Origin: Pogonophryne albipinna
Taxonomy: Eukaryota > Chordata > Actinopteri > Perciformes > Artedidraconidae
Assembly (NCBI GenBank): GCA_028583405.1
Contig: CM053253.1
Location: 16,824,925 to 16,888,924, forward strand
DNA: 64,000 bases
Direction: 5' to 3'
In this document: positions 1 through 16,371 of the stretch, one piece after another
Numbering within the stretch: position 1 is the first letter of the stretch
Layout of the letters: each line of letters begins with the position of its first letter
The notes under the pieces: model-generated
Database searches by the model: none
Told to the model about the DNA's origin: nothing
Seen by the model: the letters and a program-made list of their open reading frames with translations, nothing else
Position numbers and translations under genes: made by a program

Positions 1-3000
1 ATAGATGCAGCAGTTAATGTGTGCGCCTACATAGAGCATAAATAAAGTTTATACTTGTGGAGACAACAGCATCCACAACGAGACAATCATGACCATGCTC
101 CAGACCCTGGACAGAGACAAGACTTCATCTTTGTTCCCCGCATCCGCTCTAGCGCCCTTCCAGACTGAGAGGGTCAGACTCTAGCACAAATTAAACCCTC
201 AATAATACTAATATGGAGAGCAGAGAGGGAAATCTGCATGGTATTTATAGTGCTGGTAATGGTTGCAGCATGCCTGCTCCCTCTGTGTAAGCACAGGCTC
301 AGTGCTGGAGAAAGACGCACAAACAGAACATTCCACACTTGAGAGAGTGTGTGCATATGGCGGTGACACTCACTAGCTGCTAACATACTGTGTGTCAGTC
401 AGTCAGTCTCACACACACCCACACACACGCACACGCACACGCACACACAGTAGAGTCAAACACTGACATTCCTTCCACTGAGCTGTGTATGCTGCAGCCA
501 AACCCTCTGTCAAAACATTTCAACAGTGCTGGGGAAGGAGTATACAACAACGAGACCTGACTGTGAAAGGTCTATCACTTGCATTAAATACACCTCAAGC
601 CACATGCAAAAACTCAAGACACATCTGTGCCTCTAAATTGTGCCTGTCAAAAGACAAAAAAAAACGTACGGTGCTGAAAAACACACCGAATCTGCTGCTG
701 CTGGAAGTGTGTGTGTTTGTAGCTTTCGAGTCAACTCGTAAAAACTCTACTTTATTCTACACTATACTCTCTGCTCTGCCTGTGCTTACTATTCAGTGTT
801 TGCCTGGCAGCCATTCCTAAGGGCCCTCCTTGTGAACCTCTAGAGAGAAGTTCTAAAGAGATTTCCAGCTAACCGAATGGGACCCGGATCAAATAAATTA
901 TTTCTCACCCTTCACTTACTGAATGTTCGGCTTACTAATGTCAACGGAGAGCAAAGATATTCATTTAAAATCCTGTTTTTAGTCACTCTCTCCTGAGCAG
1001 GCAAAAAAGTTTAAGATAGATTTACTTGGAAAATAGGAGGCAAAGCAAGGCCTTCATGGACACAAATCTTATTTTTACAGATAAACTGGATTTATTTTGC
1101 GCAACATTTATATTACAAATATCACTGTTACAGTCTCCATGAAGAAACTATTAAATCATTTTGAAATGCTGCAGCAGCCAAGGCCAAACAAGTGTTTGTA
1201 ATGATGTGCAATGAAACCTATTAATTTGGTCACCAGCTTCAAAACAACCAAGTTACAGGGCTATGGAAAAAGTACAGATGATCACTCCAATCTCCTTGGT
1301 AAACATTTGGAGTTGAGGTGAAAGCTTTTCCATTTTAGAGACTGAATAATACAAGAGAGCAGAGTGTGAACATGTGAGTGTGTAACTGTGCATGACTATT
1401 ATCCCATTACCATATCAGTGTCATAAATTACTTTGATTGAAGCAGAAGGCTGCTCCTGCGTTGTTGTTTTTTGAGTGTGTGTATATGTGTTTATGTGTGA
1501 GAGAGAGTGCATATACTTCATGCATAACTGCAGCATGTGCAATAATGTATGTGTGTAAGTACAGAAACAGCCTTCGGCCAACTACTTAAGCTAAATTAGC
1601 CTCTTTGCTCCGTGGCTGGGGGGTGATCTAGGAGGGTTGCCTTATAGCTGCAATTTGCATTCTTGCATACACTAAACACAAGGTAAACACTTACTCTCAC
1701 ATCTCATCTGTGAAAAAGAGCTAATTATAGAAATGACATGACTGATATTTAACCACACTTTAAATCATTTTTGACAAAGTTTGGCAAAGCATGTCCCCCC
1801 AAAAAAGACCAGGAGCTCAAAGCACAGATGGTCAACAATGAAATTCTGCACACTGACCTTTACAGGAAACACATGAAATGATACACTTCAGTTCATCTTA
1901 TTCAAAACATTGACCTTAGCCAAAGCATGGCAGATACTTCTTCTGTCAGTCAGCCAGTAGACCGCAAAGGAGCACGAGCCTACCCCCCCACCCCACTTGT
2001 AACCTGATGACCCCATTGAAAGTGATTTTTTCTGAAAGGCGAACCTCATGTACACGTAATCAGAACATGCCAAACGGGCATAAGTACACACACAGACTCT
2101 CAAGCACATCAGTGAGGGTTGTGTGGGGCTAACCACAGGCTGTCTGTGTGGCTGATGCTCCATTGTTTAGTTCCACACAATTACATTCAGAATAACCCAG
2201 AGCCCCAAAGGTCGCTTGCAGCCAAAAGCTGTGTTGCATTACAGAACATTCAAGCGCCGTTCCAAAAGTCTCATAATTGGCTGAAATGTAATCACCTTAC
2301 CGAGGCCATTAAAGTTTGTTTTTAAATTAACCGCTAAATCAGCAAGTGGTGCAAAGTTAAACTAGCTAAAACTCACCAGCTGTGTGTACCTAGAGCCCCG
2401 GGTCAACTGTTGAGACAACTCAGGAAGAGACGTCACAACCAGACATTTCGGTTCTCTTTCCTTACTGCCAGTGAGAGGACCTTGGAGTTTCACACTCTGA
2501 CAAACACAATTAATTGGGGCAAAATGTGTTGCCCTTGGGGCTCCAATGACTCCCGGCTCATTTAATCTGTTCTGCCTTCAACCTGTATCTCCCTCCAGCA
2601 TGGTTTTAGGTGATGGCTGGCCTCAGGGATGCAGTGGCCGAACTCTCCTCAGAACTGTTAAGTGTTTTGCAGGCTGAGAACACACATACATCTGAGAATA
2701 AGTTTTCCAAAATTAATCCCCACAAGGGTTTTTGATAATCAGGTTATCTTTTAATTTTGCTGTGGACTTAAACAAAAGAGTAAATGGAAGAACAAAACAC
2801 GTTACGTTCTACCGAAAAGCTGATAGTCAAGAAAAGATGGGATGATGGCATTAGAGAGCAAAACACAAGGCACTGAGGATCTAGTCTACGGCTAAACCAC
2901 CATGCGTGGCTGTAAACATATCTTTATGTTTCTATGTTAAACATAGGCTGTCTCGATATTAAAGCATGAGAAATAAGGAGAAATTAATGCTCTGGAAATG

Positions 3001-3550
3001 ACTAGGTGACTCATTAAGGATATGTGACTACTAATCTTATAAAGATACAAAACGCCAGGTTCAACTAGTGTTAACATATCCTAGAATAGCATTGACATGA
3101 GAACAGATTTTGCAAGATGTACATTGCAAGTACCTTCAAATGGATGAAGAGTCTAGACAGCCAAAGCACCCTAGCAAGGACATTATAATGAATCTTTGTG
3201 ATACACCAATTAAGATAAACAAGGGACTACAGAAGAAGGTGCAAAGAGGACAACAAGTACAGAACAAATAAGAAGCCTAAGTACAAAGTCATATATAAAC
3301 CAAAAAAAGGAAAAGATAAAGTGAGGTGACTTAGCAAGACTGAATGTTGCAACGCAGCAAGAAATGGAGTAAAAGTAACGCACAGAGAATGCAGTAAAAG
3401 ACAGATCTGGGAAGCTAAATTCGGCATGCAGGTTGAGCTCAAGTAAGACAGGAGAGAGAGGAAGAGTGTGTTAAAACAAGTGTTGTGACTCCTACACGGC
3501 CCACGCTGTATATCGAACCACATCAGTTTGCCATGGAACAGGGCTACCGG
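1..3550. other. Unique non-coding sequence
   Basis: No open reading frame with recognisable protein similarity and no transposon ends were found. The stretch holds a short impure CA/CG run at about 411-447 and several short TG-rich runs. The longest open frames (for example 485-820 on the plus strand) have simple composition and no domain. The part around 2440-2690 is complex, non-repetitive sequence that could be a conserved non-coding element, but only alignment to another fish could show it. Confidence 0.6.
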
Positions 3551-3556
3551 GTCATC

Positions 3557-3583
3557 GGCAGCAGCAGCAGCAGCAGCAGCAGC
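3557..3583 (+). repeat. (CAG)n trinucleotide microsatellite
   Basis: About eight tandem CAG units lie inside an 87-codon open frame (3528-3791), where they would encode a run of alanine. The frame has no recognisable domain, no Kozak or splice support that I can see, and reads like ordinary non-coding sequence on either side, so I treat this as a microsatellite rather than a coding tract. Confidence 0.85.
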
Positions 3584-4540
3584 TGAGAATAGCCTTGTAA
3601 GGCTCTGCAAAGTGTCGGCCCGCTGCTTAGACTCTAAAGCAGCAGGCGCTGAATGGCTGCAGAGCAACAGTGTGGTGTTTCATGTGGAGCTCAAGGGGCT
3701 GATGGGAGGTGTGTGTAGGGTGTATGTAGGCTGGTGGCAGAGTGAACACAAACAGACAAAGCAGGAAATTAAGGGGGAGGAAGCACAATAACATCAAGAG
3801 AGGGGGATGCAGGATGGCTCAACTGCAGCAGGAGAATGTGAACACACTGAATAGTGAACCTATAGTTGTATTATGCCAACATTTGTTTCAGAAATCTTTT
3901 ACATCAAGACATCTTCATAACCATAACACAGTTTTGGTTTAAGGGCATTTGAATTGAAGGTAGAGAATAAAGCATGTCATTGTGCCTAGATGAGCAAAGC
4001 CTCTAAAAATACAACTGAGAGTATTCTTCCATTATTCTATTAGAGCGCAGTGGTGTGTGTGTGTGGGAGCAGGAGCATGCGTCTTAATGAGGATGACATC
4101 ACCTGTGAGTACAACAGCGAGAAGAAGGAGCCCTGAGGGCTACACATTTGCACATCACACATGAGAAAACCTTACATAAAGTATCTGCTGTATAGATACA
4201 GTAATTAGTTGGCTGAGCTTTTAATGTAGTAGGAATAACATAACTGTCATACAGTTTAATAACGAGTATTAAAGTTGAATAATACCAAACCATTGATTTT
4301 GCAGATCAAAATCAGTTTAGGCTCGAAAACAGTATTGAATTATGTTGCTTGCAAAACCAAAAATACACACAATATGCTCATTGCTATAGGGCTTTAGGGA
4401 TCAATTTATCAATTGTTTTGGTCTTCGTGAGAGAGATTTATTTGTTATGCTGATGTCTCATTTCCAAAAGGAAGATAAGCACATTTATGTCAAGGACAAT
4501 ACTTCAACTGGTTATTTAGCACTTGTGGGGATACTTAGTT
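3584..4540. other. Unique non-coding sequence
   Basis: Nothing recognisable apart from short GT runs near 4052. There are no transposon ends, and no ORF has a meaningful product. Confidence 0.55.
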
Positions 4541-4545
4541 TGACA

Positions 4546-4980
4546 GATCTATAAATTGACAAAACTGAGTGTTTATCAGACACAAGTACTGGCACAAGCA
4601 AAACATAGGACTCAAGGGCACAACCAGGCACAAATATTTAGTCAAGCATTTAATCAAAAAAGGCAAAAATAATACAGGCAAAGATCCAAAATGAACAGAC
4701 TGGAAGCAACAAAAAAACAACCAACTAAGTTGGTAAAAACACTTAACAGCTAGGACTGTAGCTTACTTTTAAGAGAGTCTCTTGGAGCACTTCATACAAG
4801 ACAGACAAGACGAACTGGCACTGACCAAGGCAACAGCACAGACTAAATACACAGGAGAGGAGGGATGATTAGGGACAGCTGAGGCTCATTGAGGCCAGGC
4901 AGGTGATTAACAGGGAAGGAAAACACATCAGGTGAGGGAGTGAGGCGATCAGCCAGGACCAGGATGTGCAGTGTTAGTCT
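4546..4980 (-). repeat. Interspersed repeat, possibly LTR-derived
   Basis: The sequence style is that of fish LTR or LTR-like repeats read on the minus strand: low-complexity A-rich beginnings, then a GC-richer block around 4850-4950 rich in CAGGTGAG and GGCAGGTGATTA words. It loosely resembles, in reverse, the 5' half of the LTR near 61,850-62,090. I see no clear terminal dinucleotides or target duplication, so boundaries are approximate and the class is tentative. Confidence 0.4.
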
Positions 4981-4984
4981 GCTA

Positions 4985-5195
4985 AGATTTTATTTAGTCT
5001 AAGACACTCCTGAATTGCGTATGCCATAGTGTCTTTTTTTATATCTTATTTTATTTTGTTTTCTCATTTTGCTGTAACTCCATCATATACTGTATAATGT
5101 TGTTGTTTGTTTTTAATCTGTAAAGCCCACTGAGACAAACGTGTTTGTGATATTGGGCTATACAAATAAAGTTTGATCTGATTTGATAAACCAAG
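4985..5195 (+). mobile_element. 5'-truncated LINE 3' tail
   Basis: The segment ends in the word pattern typical of fish LINE 3' ends: a conserved GTAAAGCCCACTGAGAC block at about 5122, then a block ending in CAAATAAA and a degenerate TTGAT-type short repeat at 5170-5190. There is no coding sequence, so only the 3' untranslated end was copied, which is usual for target-primed insertions. The family is probably L2 or Rex-like; this is recognition, not an alignment. Confidence 0.6.
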
Positions 5196-6723
<1,528 letters not shown>

Positions 6724-6951
6724 AGCCATGGCGGACACAGTCCACTGAGAAGTCACAGGAAAGCTCTGGGGCCCTGCAGATAATGAGATAACATGTGAAC
6801 TTAAGGGAATCTACCTGTGGGGAGATTGTCTTGTGTTACGAATTGCAGAATTGAAACCCTTATGGGGATAGTTCTGTTCCCAGGAGGTTGCTGCTTAGAT
6901 TTACAGTGCATTTCTCTGTGTTTCTCTTTTACCTATGTCCATTTAAAAAAT

Positions 6952-8334
<1,383 letters not shown>

Positions 8335-8645
8335 GGGCGTTCATAAGCTGCCATAACAGCCTTTGCTCTTCTGGGATGCCTGCTCACAAGATTTTGGAAA
8401 CTGGCTGTGCTCCCATTTAGTCCCACAAGCATTAGTGAGGTCATACACTGCTGTTAGGCGATAAGGCTGGGCTCACAGTCGGCGTTCCACTTTCATCCCA
8501 TGGATGTTTGATGGGTTTGAGATCAGGGTTCGGTGCAGGCCAGTCAAACAGTTTACCTGTGTATACCTGCTTAAACCTGCTTTGTGCATTGATATGTTGA
8601 AACAGGGAGGGTCTTCCCCAAACGTTCATAGCACCACGATGTCAC
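8335..8645 (-). pseudogene. Decayed Tc1-like transposase relic
   Basis: Read on the minus strand, the segment encodes fragments of the catalytic half of a Tc1-like transposase. The frame at 8441-8629 has a block resembling the family's QHD...WP...[13 protein letters not shown] region. The aspartate after QH is replaced and the glutamate of the family's NPIEH-type motif reads as lysine (KPIKHPWDE), so two of the three catalytic acids are gone. No terminal inverted repeats remain. The flanking pieces at 8340-8440 also look like this family's C-terminal coding sequence with scattered indels. This is an old, inactive copy. Confidence 0.7.
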
Positions 8646-9310
8646 TAAATCAAAACCAAAGGACTTTTGGACATCATTATGGCCAAGTAGTGTATGATGA
8701 GCATACATTGTGGCAAAGCACATTACTGCACTGGAATTATAAATATTGATATTCATTTATTGTCAACTCAATTATATATTTTTGTTTCATTTACTTGTAC
8801 AAACTTTTGACGTCAAACAATTAAAGTGATGCTAAGAAGCTTGTCGTGTTCCTGTTAGAATTGTGTATATTAATGCATTCATGTCTCCTCCCAAGACAAA
8901 CGCAGCCCGGCCTTTATCCTCCAATCATTCTGCCCCGTGCAGGGCAAGAGCCTGCAGCCACAGACTGCTCTCCCGGCTCCGTGTCCCACATTGCTGCCCA
9001 ACTCTGTTTCTCTGAACCACTGTCAGTCCTTTCCTCTCCAATTCATTCAGTTTGTACTGTATGTTTCCAAACTGCACGCACAAGAAGGGAAAGAGAAGAG
9101 CTAACCTTGGTTTGGGTGGATTTTAGGGAAGGTGTTCATGAATGCTTCCACTGTAACAGAATGGGTGGTGTATGAAAAGTGTAGATGCATGGAAAGCATC
9201 ATGACTGGAACCATTACAAACTGGCCCGGATATGTGCACGGCACAGGATGGAAGGGCTTTGCAGTGGGACATTAAACCGCCCACAACAACATTGGTACCC
9301 GTATTCCGAG
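8646..9310. other. Unique non-coding sequence
   Basis: No recognisable gene or element between the Tc1 relic and the TTAA MITE. Confidence 0.5.
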
Positions 9311-9660
9311 CATAAGTTTGAGAAACCGGCTCGAGATACACTTTTTGTTATATTCCATGGAATGCTCCTAACATCCCGATAGCAATGAATATCTTAAGTG
9401 CTTTGACAAAAAATCCATACAAAGATTTCATCTGTGGAAGCCGTAGTACTGTAAAAAGCACGACCAATCATTTTAGCCGGCCCGGCTAAAATAACTGGAT
9501 GGCCTACCTGCCTGTCAGCCTTCCATCTGTGCACACACTTATCTCGTGCCCTCATTGGTCATGTGCACGTTCGTGTGTGTTGGAGGAGGGGCTCTGTAAG
9601 GAAGTGGCAGATGTATTTTCTAGCGCAGCTGGTTTCTCCAAAATGACCTACACCCCACCT
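9311..9660 (+). mobile_element. TTAA-flanked MITE, copy C (left end degraded)
   Basis: Near-identical over more than 300 bp to the copy at 40,822-41,203, including the shared centre with GCCGGCCCGGC at about 9476-9486. The right end matches the family end and is followed by TTAA at 9661-9664. The left terminal 12-15 bp of the family consensus is not recognisable. No coding capacity; the ORFs listed across it are random. Confidence 0.8.
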
Positions 9661-9664
9661 TTAA

Positions 9665-12600
9665 GTATTCTGATTCAGATTCTGAATAATCTATCCTTTT
9701 ATCCATCTCTGCTGCAAAAAGTTTTTTTTTGCCAGTCATGGATTAAGCCTAACTGGCAGAAGGCAGGGCAAACAATAGGCTACAATAGTTATTGATATCA
9801 ACATTTAGTTTGCCAACAAATAAAAAATGATGGGGAAAACAACTAGCTAATTAAAGTCTCACAATTTAAGTGATACATGTTGTGGCTTGGGCAGTTTCAT
9901 GCATGGGGAAGTTGTCATACTGTGAGAAATGAATGGCAACTAATGGCTTCTTCTAAAAAACAAAGGCCAGTATATCTATAACTCCACTGTAAGCAGTAAC
10001 AGCCAGGGATAATGTGAGAGGAGCAGCTTAGAGCATTAGAGAATGACCAGCTTTGTCCAATAAATGATGAAAATGTAATTTGTTAATTACAAAATAATCT
10101 TCAGGCCTTCATTTGGATGTCCTAGGGCTAATAATGTTTTACCAATCTGAGTTTCCAAGTTCAATATGACTATATCTCTTGTGAATGCTTTACAACAACA
10201 TAAAAAGATGAATATACTGTTATGACACTTTTGATTATCAAAATCAATGCTATGATAGAGGCACGGAGCCTTTGTGAAAAGGACATGAATTATGCAACTA
10301 GGGAGTATGCTAAATCTGAGAGAGAGAGAAAGAGAGAGAGAGGATAAGTTGCGCCACACACCCAATTAGGCTCTGTCTGTCTGTTTGATCCATGGTACTG
10401 CATGGATGCAAAACCAACACAAACAAAAGTGCTCTTCTGGAGATTACATAACCGAGTATAATGTGAATGCTTTCTTCCGCTCTCTCTCTTCTCTCACTTC
10501 TATTTTTCTCTTTCTCTCGCTCCCTGTCTCTGCTCTCTTGCTCACGCTCTGCTATTAGCCAGGGCCAATGCCTATTACAGTGAAGGCACGATATATTTTA
10601 TTTATTATTATATTAATACAAGAGTGAAGGATATGAATATAAAGATTGGAAGAGGTAAATACAATCCAAATATAATAATAAAGACGAAGCAATATGGCTA
10701 TGTGAGACACAATAAATAAGAAACAAACTTCAAAAAGGTAAAAGTACTAAAGTTACTAAAGCAAAAATAATTTCCCTGAGGACATTATTAAAAAATGAAA
10801 TGCAGTTCAATAAATCAATAAAGTGATGTGCCATGAGAACACTTGTGGTGAGGAGAAGACAGAAAGAGAAGGCGTGGAAGAGGGTAAAGTGATCTGTTTC
10901 AAAGTAAATGCTACAGCTCTTGAATCCATCTAATCCAGGATTTGAGGCCGAAAGCAGGATTCAGGCTGTGTTTGACGTTACATTTATCTATTTGTTGATC
11001 AATGTGTTTAACTGTGGTTTCAGGGCCTGTGCCTGAAAGTGTAGTTCTTCCCAGTTCAGACCATTATTGACTCAAAAGAGGAAATGCTTTTTCACAGAAA
11101 GGCAGCAAAAAAGCCTAAGGCACAGGCAGGCACAGCAAAATAGATTCTGCTACAGGGGTGTATGCATGTCATACATTAGCCTGTGATGCACAGGACCAAC
11201 AAGGGGAGACAGCAATGGCCTCTTATTAGCTTCCCTCTGAAAACAGGAGCAGGACCGTTGTTTCTACTCAGCTGTATGAAAGTACTTCAAACAAGCTGAT
11301 CGTTTGTTGCATTCTATGGCTTTGTAATGGCCTATAATGCACCTTAAATGACCTACTAGTGGAGTAAAAATGATACATGTAAACATATCACTCGGGAAGT
11401 GAACTGCTTCATTGTGCATCAGTATAATGGCAGCAAGAGAAAATAGACGCTCAATCGAAGCTGAGGTTGGGCAGTTATTACCCACAAGACACCACTAGGA
11501 ATATACAAACTCTGCACAGAAAGGCCTCAGCTGGCTCCATTTGGGCTTGCACCTGAATATTTCATGCTTAACATTGCACAATATTGCTACACATGCAGTA
11601 CTACATTGAAATGCAATAATACTATTTAGGCTTTGTAAAAAGACTGTGTATCACCATCAAGAAGATGTAGCTGTCATTAAAGTGTCATCTGGCGCCTAAC
11701 CAGTATTCAAAGCCACATAGGGATTATTAGTGTCCCACATGAGTCACCAGCCCATCTCCTTTAGCACCCTTTCTTGATCTGGAATCTAATACTGCCGTTG
11801 AATTTCCATGAATGTCATTGTCATAGTCGGGACGGATTGATGCCAATTTACTAAATGTGTCTCTTGGGAGGCTCCTTACGTCACCACTACCTTTATATCT
11901 TCCAATATGCCAGTTTATAAATCCTAAATGCTGGGGTGGGGGCTGAGACCCAATAAATCCATCTTCTGCCTTCCACCATGTGCCCTGGATTCACACGGTT
12001 ATTTGTCAACATTCACATCATTAAAACACAGCCATCTCTTCAATTTAGGCGGACAGAGAGGACAATAAATGCTGTAGTAAGCGAGGGAGACTTAAAGCAG
12101 GCAAACAGAAGGATTATAATAGTACTTTCTAACAGTACCAATTGATGCTGAACATATTGTGGCCAACATGGAACATGAAATATATTGTTTCGGGTTCAAA
12201 TTGAAGAAATCTATTACGATGGCTGTCCACATATTGTTATTAGGGTGCTACAGCGCTGGCATTTTTTTCCACTGAGTAAGCGGGTAGACACATTTGCTTA
12301 AGGGGTAAAAAGGTAACCATGTTCTAAGATAATCCGCTATTTCAATAGAAGACCATTTAGGATTAGTTCAGTACATGTTGCCCCTCAGCAAAAAAAAGCA
12401 ATTTCTTTTCACCTTCCCACTTCCATCATTCATGTAATTTCTCTCCTCTCCCATGCCCCTTAAGAAAGCCACAGCTGGCACAACCTGACTCAGAGGGGTA
12501 TTGTCAAATAGGGTCCAGTAATTTAGCAGACCCGTTCCGCCTACTGGTGGCTAATAACTGCTAGTGGGTGTTGAACCATTCACACCCATTTATAATTACT

Positions 12601-14228
12601 GATTTACGGATCCTTTGATCGACTCTGACCCTGAATATGAAACAGCCTCTAGCCGCAACAACTATTAACAGCCAGAGCAGGGGCTTGGAGGGCAATGCTC
12701 ACGTCTGAGAAGGTGTGAAACTGAAATGCATTTCTCTATGACAGAGCATGACTCTTGCTGGATATGAGTTCCATAATGAGGTACAATGAGACGCTGGATT
12801 AGGACAGGAAGCAAGTTGTAGAAAGCATTACCAGCTTGCCTTGTATGCAAAGCTTAGTAATAATAGACAATGGAGTCAGGCTATTTCCTGCCTCCACTCG
12901 GGCTTTTTGGCACTGCATAAAGTGCTGCCGCTCCCTCTGGATTGGGCTAATTGCAGTATTTGTCAGTGGTTCCATTAGAGAACATTTCATTTCCACACAA
13001 GTTATTGTAACGTGCTAGCGAGGCACAAAGAAACCATGAGTGGAAAGCTACTCCACAGACTTCATTGCAAACAAGGCCGCAGCGAGCAGTTCAGAGATGA
13101 GAAGACAACGGGAATATGATTTACAATTCCCTCGACTGATGTGTAAGTGCCACTGCAACAAGGTTTTAATTGGTCTGAGGGGGCAATAACTCACACACTG
13201 GACACAGGAGACACATAGACGAGCACATTGATGCCCAGGCTCACTCCCTGTGCCGTCACAGCACATGCACGCTCACAAATACATACAAATGCACACACAA
13301 AAGCCCACATGCCAGTAGTACACATTCCAGTCAGCAGTTCTATTTTTACACACTGCTTCCTAATTACAGCTTTTCCTGTCCATCCATGTGGAGAAGACGA
13401 ACCAATTACTGAAGAGGAAGTATATAAATAGCATCACAGCTACACATACTCACACAGACACACATTTTCACCTTAATGTTAACACATATAAATACGCAGA
13501 CAACAGCCCACACAAACACAGGGAAGTATGAATATTTAGTATAGCAGAACTGATGCTACTATATACAAGTAAAGCATAAGACAAAGCTGCCGAAAGTGGG
13601 ATGACGGCAATGTTACCACCGACTGGCCATATACGGATAGTGAGGTGGAGAACATGGCAAAAACACAGCTTTCTTTACGTCAACCCATGACTCACATGGT
13701 CATTTTAAACAGTGCCTTGGTTGCAGGCCAGTTCCCTCTGTCAACAGGCAGTGTGTTAAGCATAGCTTAATGATGATGATTCAAACGTGATGTTTATTAT
13801 ATCACACGGGCAGTATAAGATGCACTGAACAAAGAAGTGTTTAAAGATGAACGAATCCAAACACAGACTGACATTTTCGGAGTAACAAGTCACAATTTGC
13901 TGGATAACACAAAGCTTTGATGTACAGTAAACCAAATGCTTCAACTGTTTCACAGTTAAATCAGAAGGCTTTTGATTTGCTTTTATCAGATCAGTAGAGC
14001 TCGAAACCGTTAACTGTTTAGCTGCAGGTGTATCAGGTTAGGTAAATGATGTGATATGGTAGTTACCTGTTGTATTTGCTTGATTAAATGAGTTTAAATC
14101 TAGTTGCAGACATTTTGCTATAATTGGATGCACAGGAATAATGGGCTTCATTAATATAAACCAGGGCCAGAGTTTGAGTAATCTTATATTGCATCATTTG
14201 TATTATTGTGGGCATTCATTATGCAGCA
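9665..14228. other. Unique non-coding sequence, possible conserved elements
   Basis: No transposon ends and no coding ORFs. There are short GA and CT runs near 10,318-10,345 and 10,480-10,530. The block at about 12,840-13,010 is complex sequence with an octamer-like ATGCAAAG (12,844) and a SOX-like ACAATGG (12,868). This suggests, but does not show, a regulatory element. Confidence 0.5.
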
Positions 14229-14251
14229 AAACAACAACAACAACAACAACG
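14229..14251 (+). repeat. (CAA)n microsatellite
   Basis: About seven tandem ACA/CAA units. Confidence 0.9.
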
Positions 14252-16369
14252 TAGACACCTAGCCTAAAGGTATTTAGTGGTGAGCAGATGAGAATGGGTC
14301 TTACAATTCAAATGGCTTCTGATGCTCATAACTAGGGGCAACACAGGCAGGTCAAGGACATCTGACCTCAGAGCAGTCTGGTGTTTGGTACAAAGCTTCT
14401 GGAAGAGATTATGGAGGGCAAACAGTGAGTGGTGGCAGCTATGGCCAGAGGCTGGGACCCCTTGCTGTGATTAGTCCAGTGACCACCACCTCATCATCAC
14501 AAACATGCTGCTCATGTGGCCTGTTGGTGCTGACAAATGTGGAACTCCACATGCATATATTTTTACAGGGTGCATGCATCTACATCCACTGCAAAACATG
14601 TCATGCTTACACAGAAATGAAATAAGGCTATTAAAAAAAAGATTTCAGGCAGAGTTTGGCCTTGAAAACAAGAGAGAGAAGTTTCACGTCCTGTATAAAG
14701 CATTGTCTTCAAGGGAATATGTAATATAATGGGTGCATAATTAGGTGTGAATGAAAAATCTGGGTTAAAGCCCCTCGATGTGCCGTGTTGGAAAGAGGGG
14801 GAAGAGTATCACAAGGGAGGAAAGCAGGGAGCTGGAAACACACACAAGCAAGACCCTCAGATGCTACATCTGGAGTCGCCATGGCAACCATTTCCCAAGC
14901 CACCTGACAATCAAGTCCCGTTAAAATCATACGTGTGTGTTTGCGTGTGTTTTCCTGTCATCCGGTTGATGGGGCGAGACAATGTTTAATCTCAGCAGAT
15001 TAAGTGCGTCAGTGTTTATCATGTGACTCCCATAAAAGGCATTGCGGAATAACAATCAAACAGGATTTATGGGGTTTTCACACTAATGACGGGTCTGTTG
15101 AGGATAGCGGGGTAAGAAGCTCAAGATAGGAAAAAAAGAGAGGGGCAAAAGAAAGGGAGTATATGAGAGAGAATTAGTTGAAAGAAAAGGGAGAGAGAGA
15201 GAGGACCAAAGGGTGAGAAAAATGCTCCCGACACATGTGAGAATCCGAGGGAGAAACAAAAAGAGAGACAGCAGGAGAGAGGCAGGCTGAATGGTTTAAT
15301 TAGAGGAGCTATAAATAACCTGGGGCCTGACATTTGAACGTGGAGACCTAGTGAATGTCTCTCTGTGTTTTCTGCTAGATGTTCCTGGTGTTTGAACACA
15401 TGCCACCAATGTATGTGCTCTCCTCCTTCTCTTTCTTGTTCTCTCTCTCTCTCTCTCTCTGTCTCTCCAAATATTGTGTCTCTCTCCCACACATGACAGA
15501 CCCTCATGTATACACTCAGTATGTCACGTCTCCTTTTAATCCTTGCTGGAATATGTTCCAGGAGCGAGTGAAACTGACATATCAAACAAGTTTCTTATTT
15601 GCTGTCGGGACAAGGAAAAAACCAGACTTGGCAACAAGTATAATGTCAATATCTAGACACTTTGAGGAGGAGATTCGGCGACAGGTCTATTACTGCACCA
15701 GCAGAGGCTTTTGGGTCAACGCAAAAAAAACTAAAAAAAAAACTCTCTTTCTCTCATTCACTCTGTGCTTGTGTTGTTTAGCCTTTGGCGATTGTAATGC
15801 CTTTATGCAATTTAGCATGTCCTGGTGTCCCCTCAGAAGCCTTCATCTATCTCTAGAATAGTTGCTTTAGGGACTCACGCTGCTGCGACATGAGGGATGG
15901 CTCTGAAACAACATTATATGGATATAGGAGGGAGCTTTAAAGTTTAAGTAGGAAGAGGAAAAATAGTCTTCTGCATCGCTGTCAAAAAGAGAGGCGCTGA
16001 AGTGAGACAGGGACACAGAGGTTGTCCATCTCTGTCTCAGGAGAGCCAGCAAGAATTGCCAGCAATAAGACCAGTCATTACTCACTAAAGCCCAGCGGTA
16101 ACACACTCTCTACTTCTACACATCCATCTCTCCCTCAGTTGAGTGTGCAGAGGGTGCTAAAAACATGCAAAGGTGAGGGATCGAGGTCGGCCCCAGACAC
16201 ATGTGGACAGATATACAACAAAGTAGAGGACAGTTGATCAATACAGGAAGTGCAGCAGTGACCATGATGAGATCAACACAGTGAGGAAGCAACCTCACTT
16301 GGAATAGGTCGTTGTGAAGCTGTCCGTGTCATAACTTTAAAATATATTCCACATAATGTTATTACCATA
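14252..16369. other. Unique non-coding sequence with purine and pyrimidine tracts
   Basis: GA-rich stretches at about 15,130-15,290 and a CT tract at 15,438-15,462 explain the Arg-Glu and Ser-Leu rich open frames seen there. No gene recognised. Confidence 0.55.
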
Positions 16370-16371
16370 TA

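Noticed and set aside
3528..3791. 87-codon frame with a poly-alanine run
   Set aside because: The alanine run is a CAG microsatellite, the rest has no domain, and there is no splice or conservation evidence.
15121..15861. Overlapping frames rich in Arg-Glu or Ser-Leu on both strands
   Set aside because: Explained by GA and CT tracts; no recognisable product.
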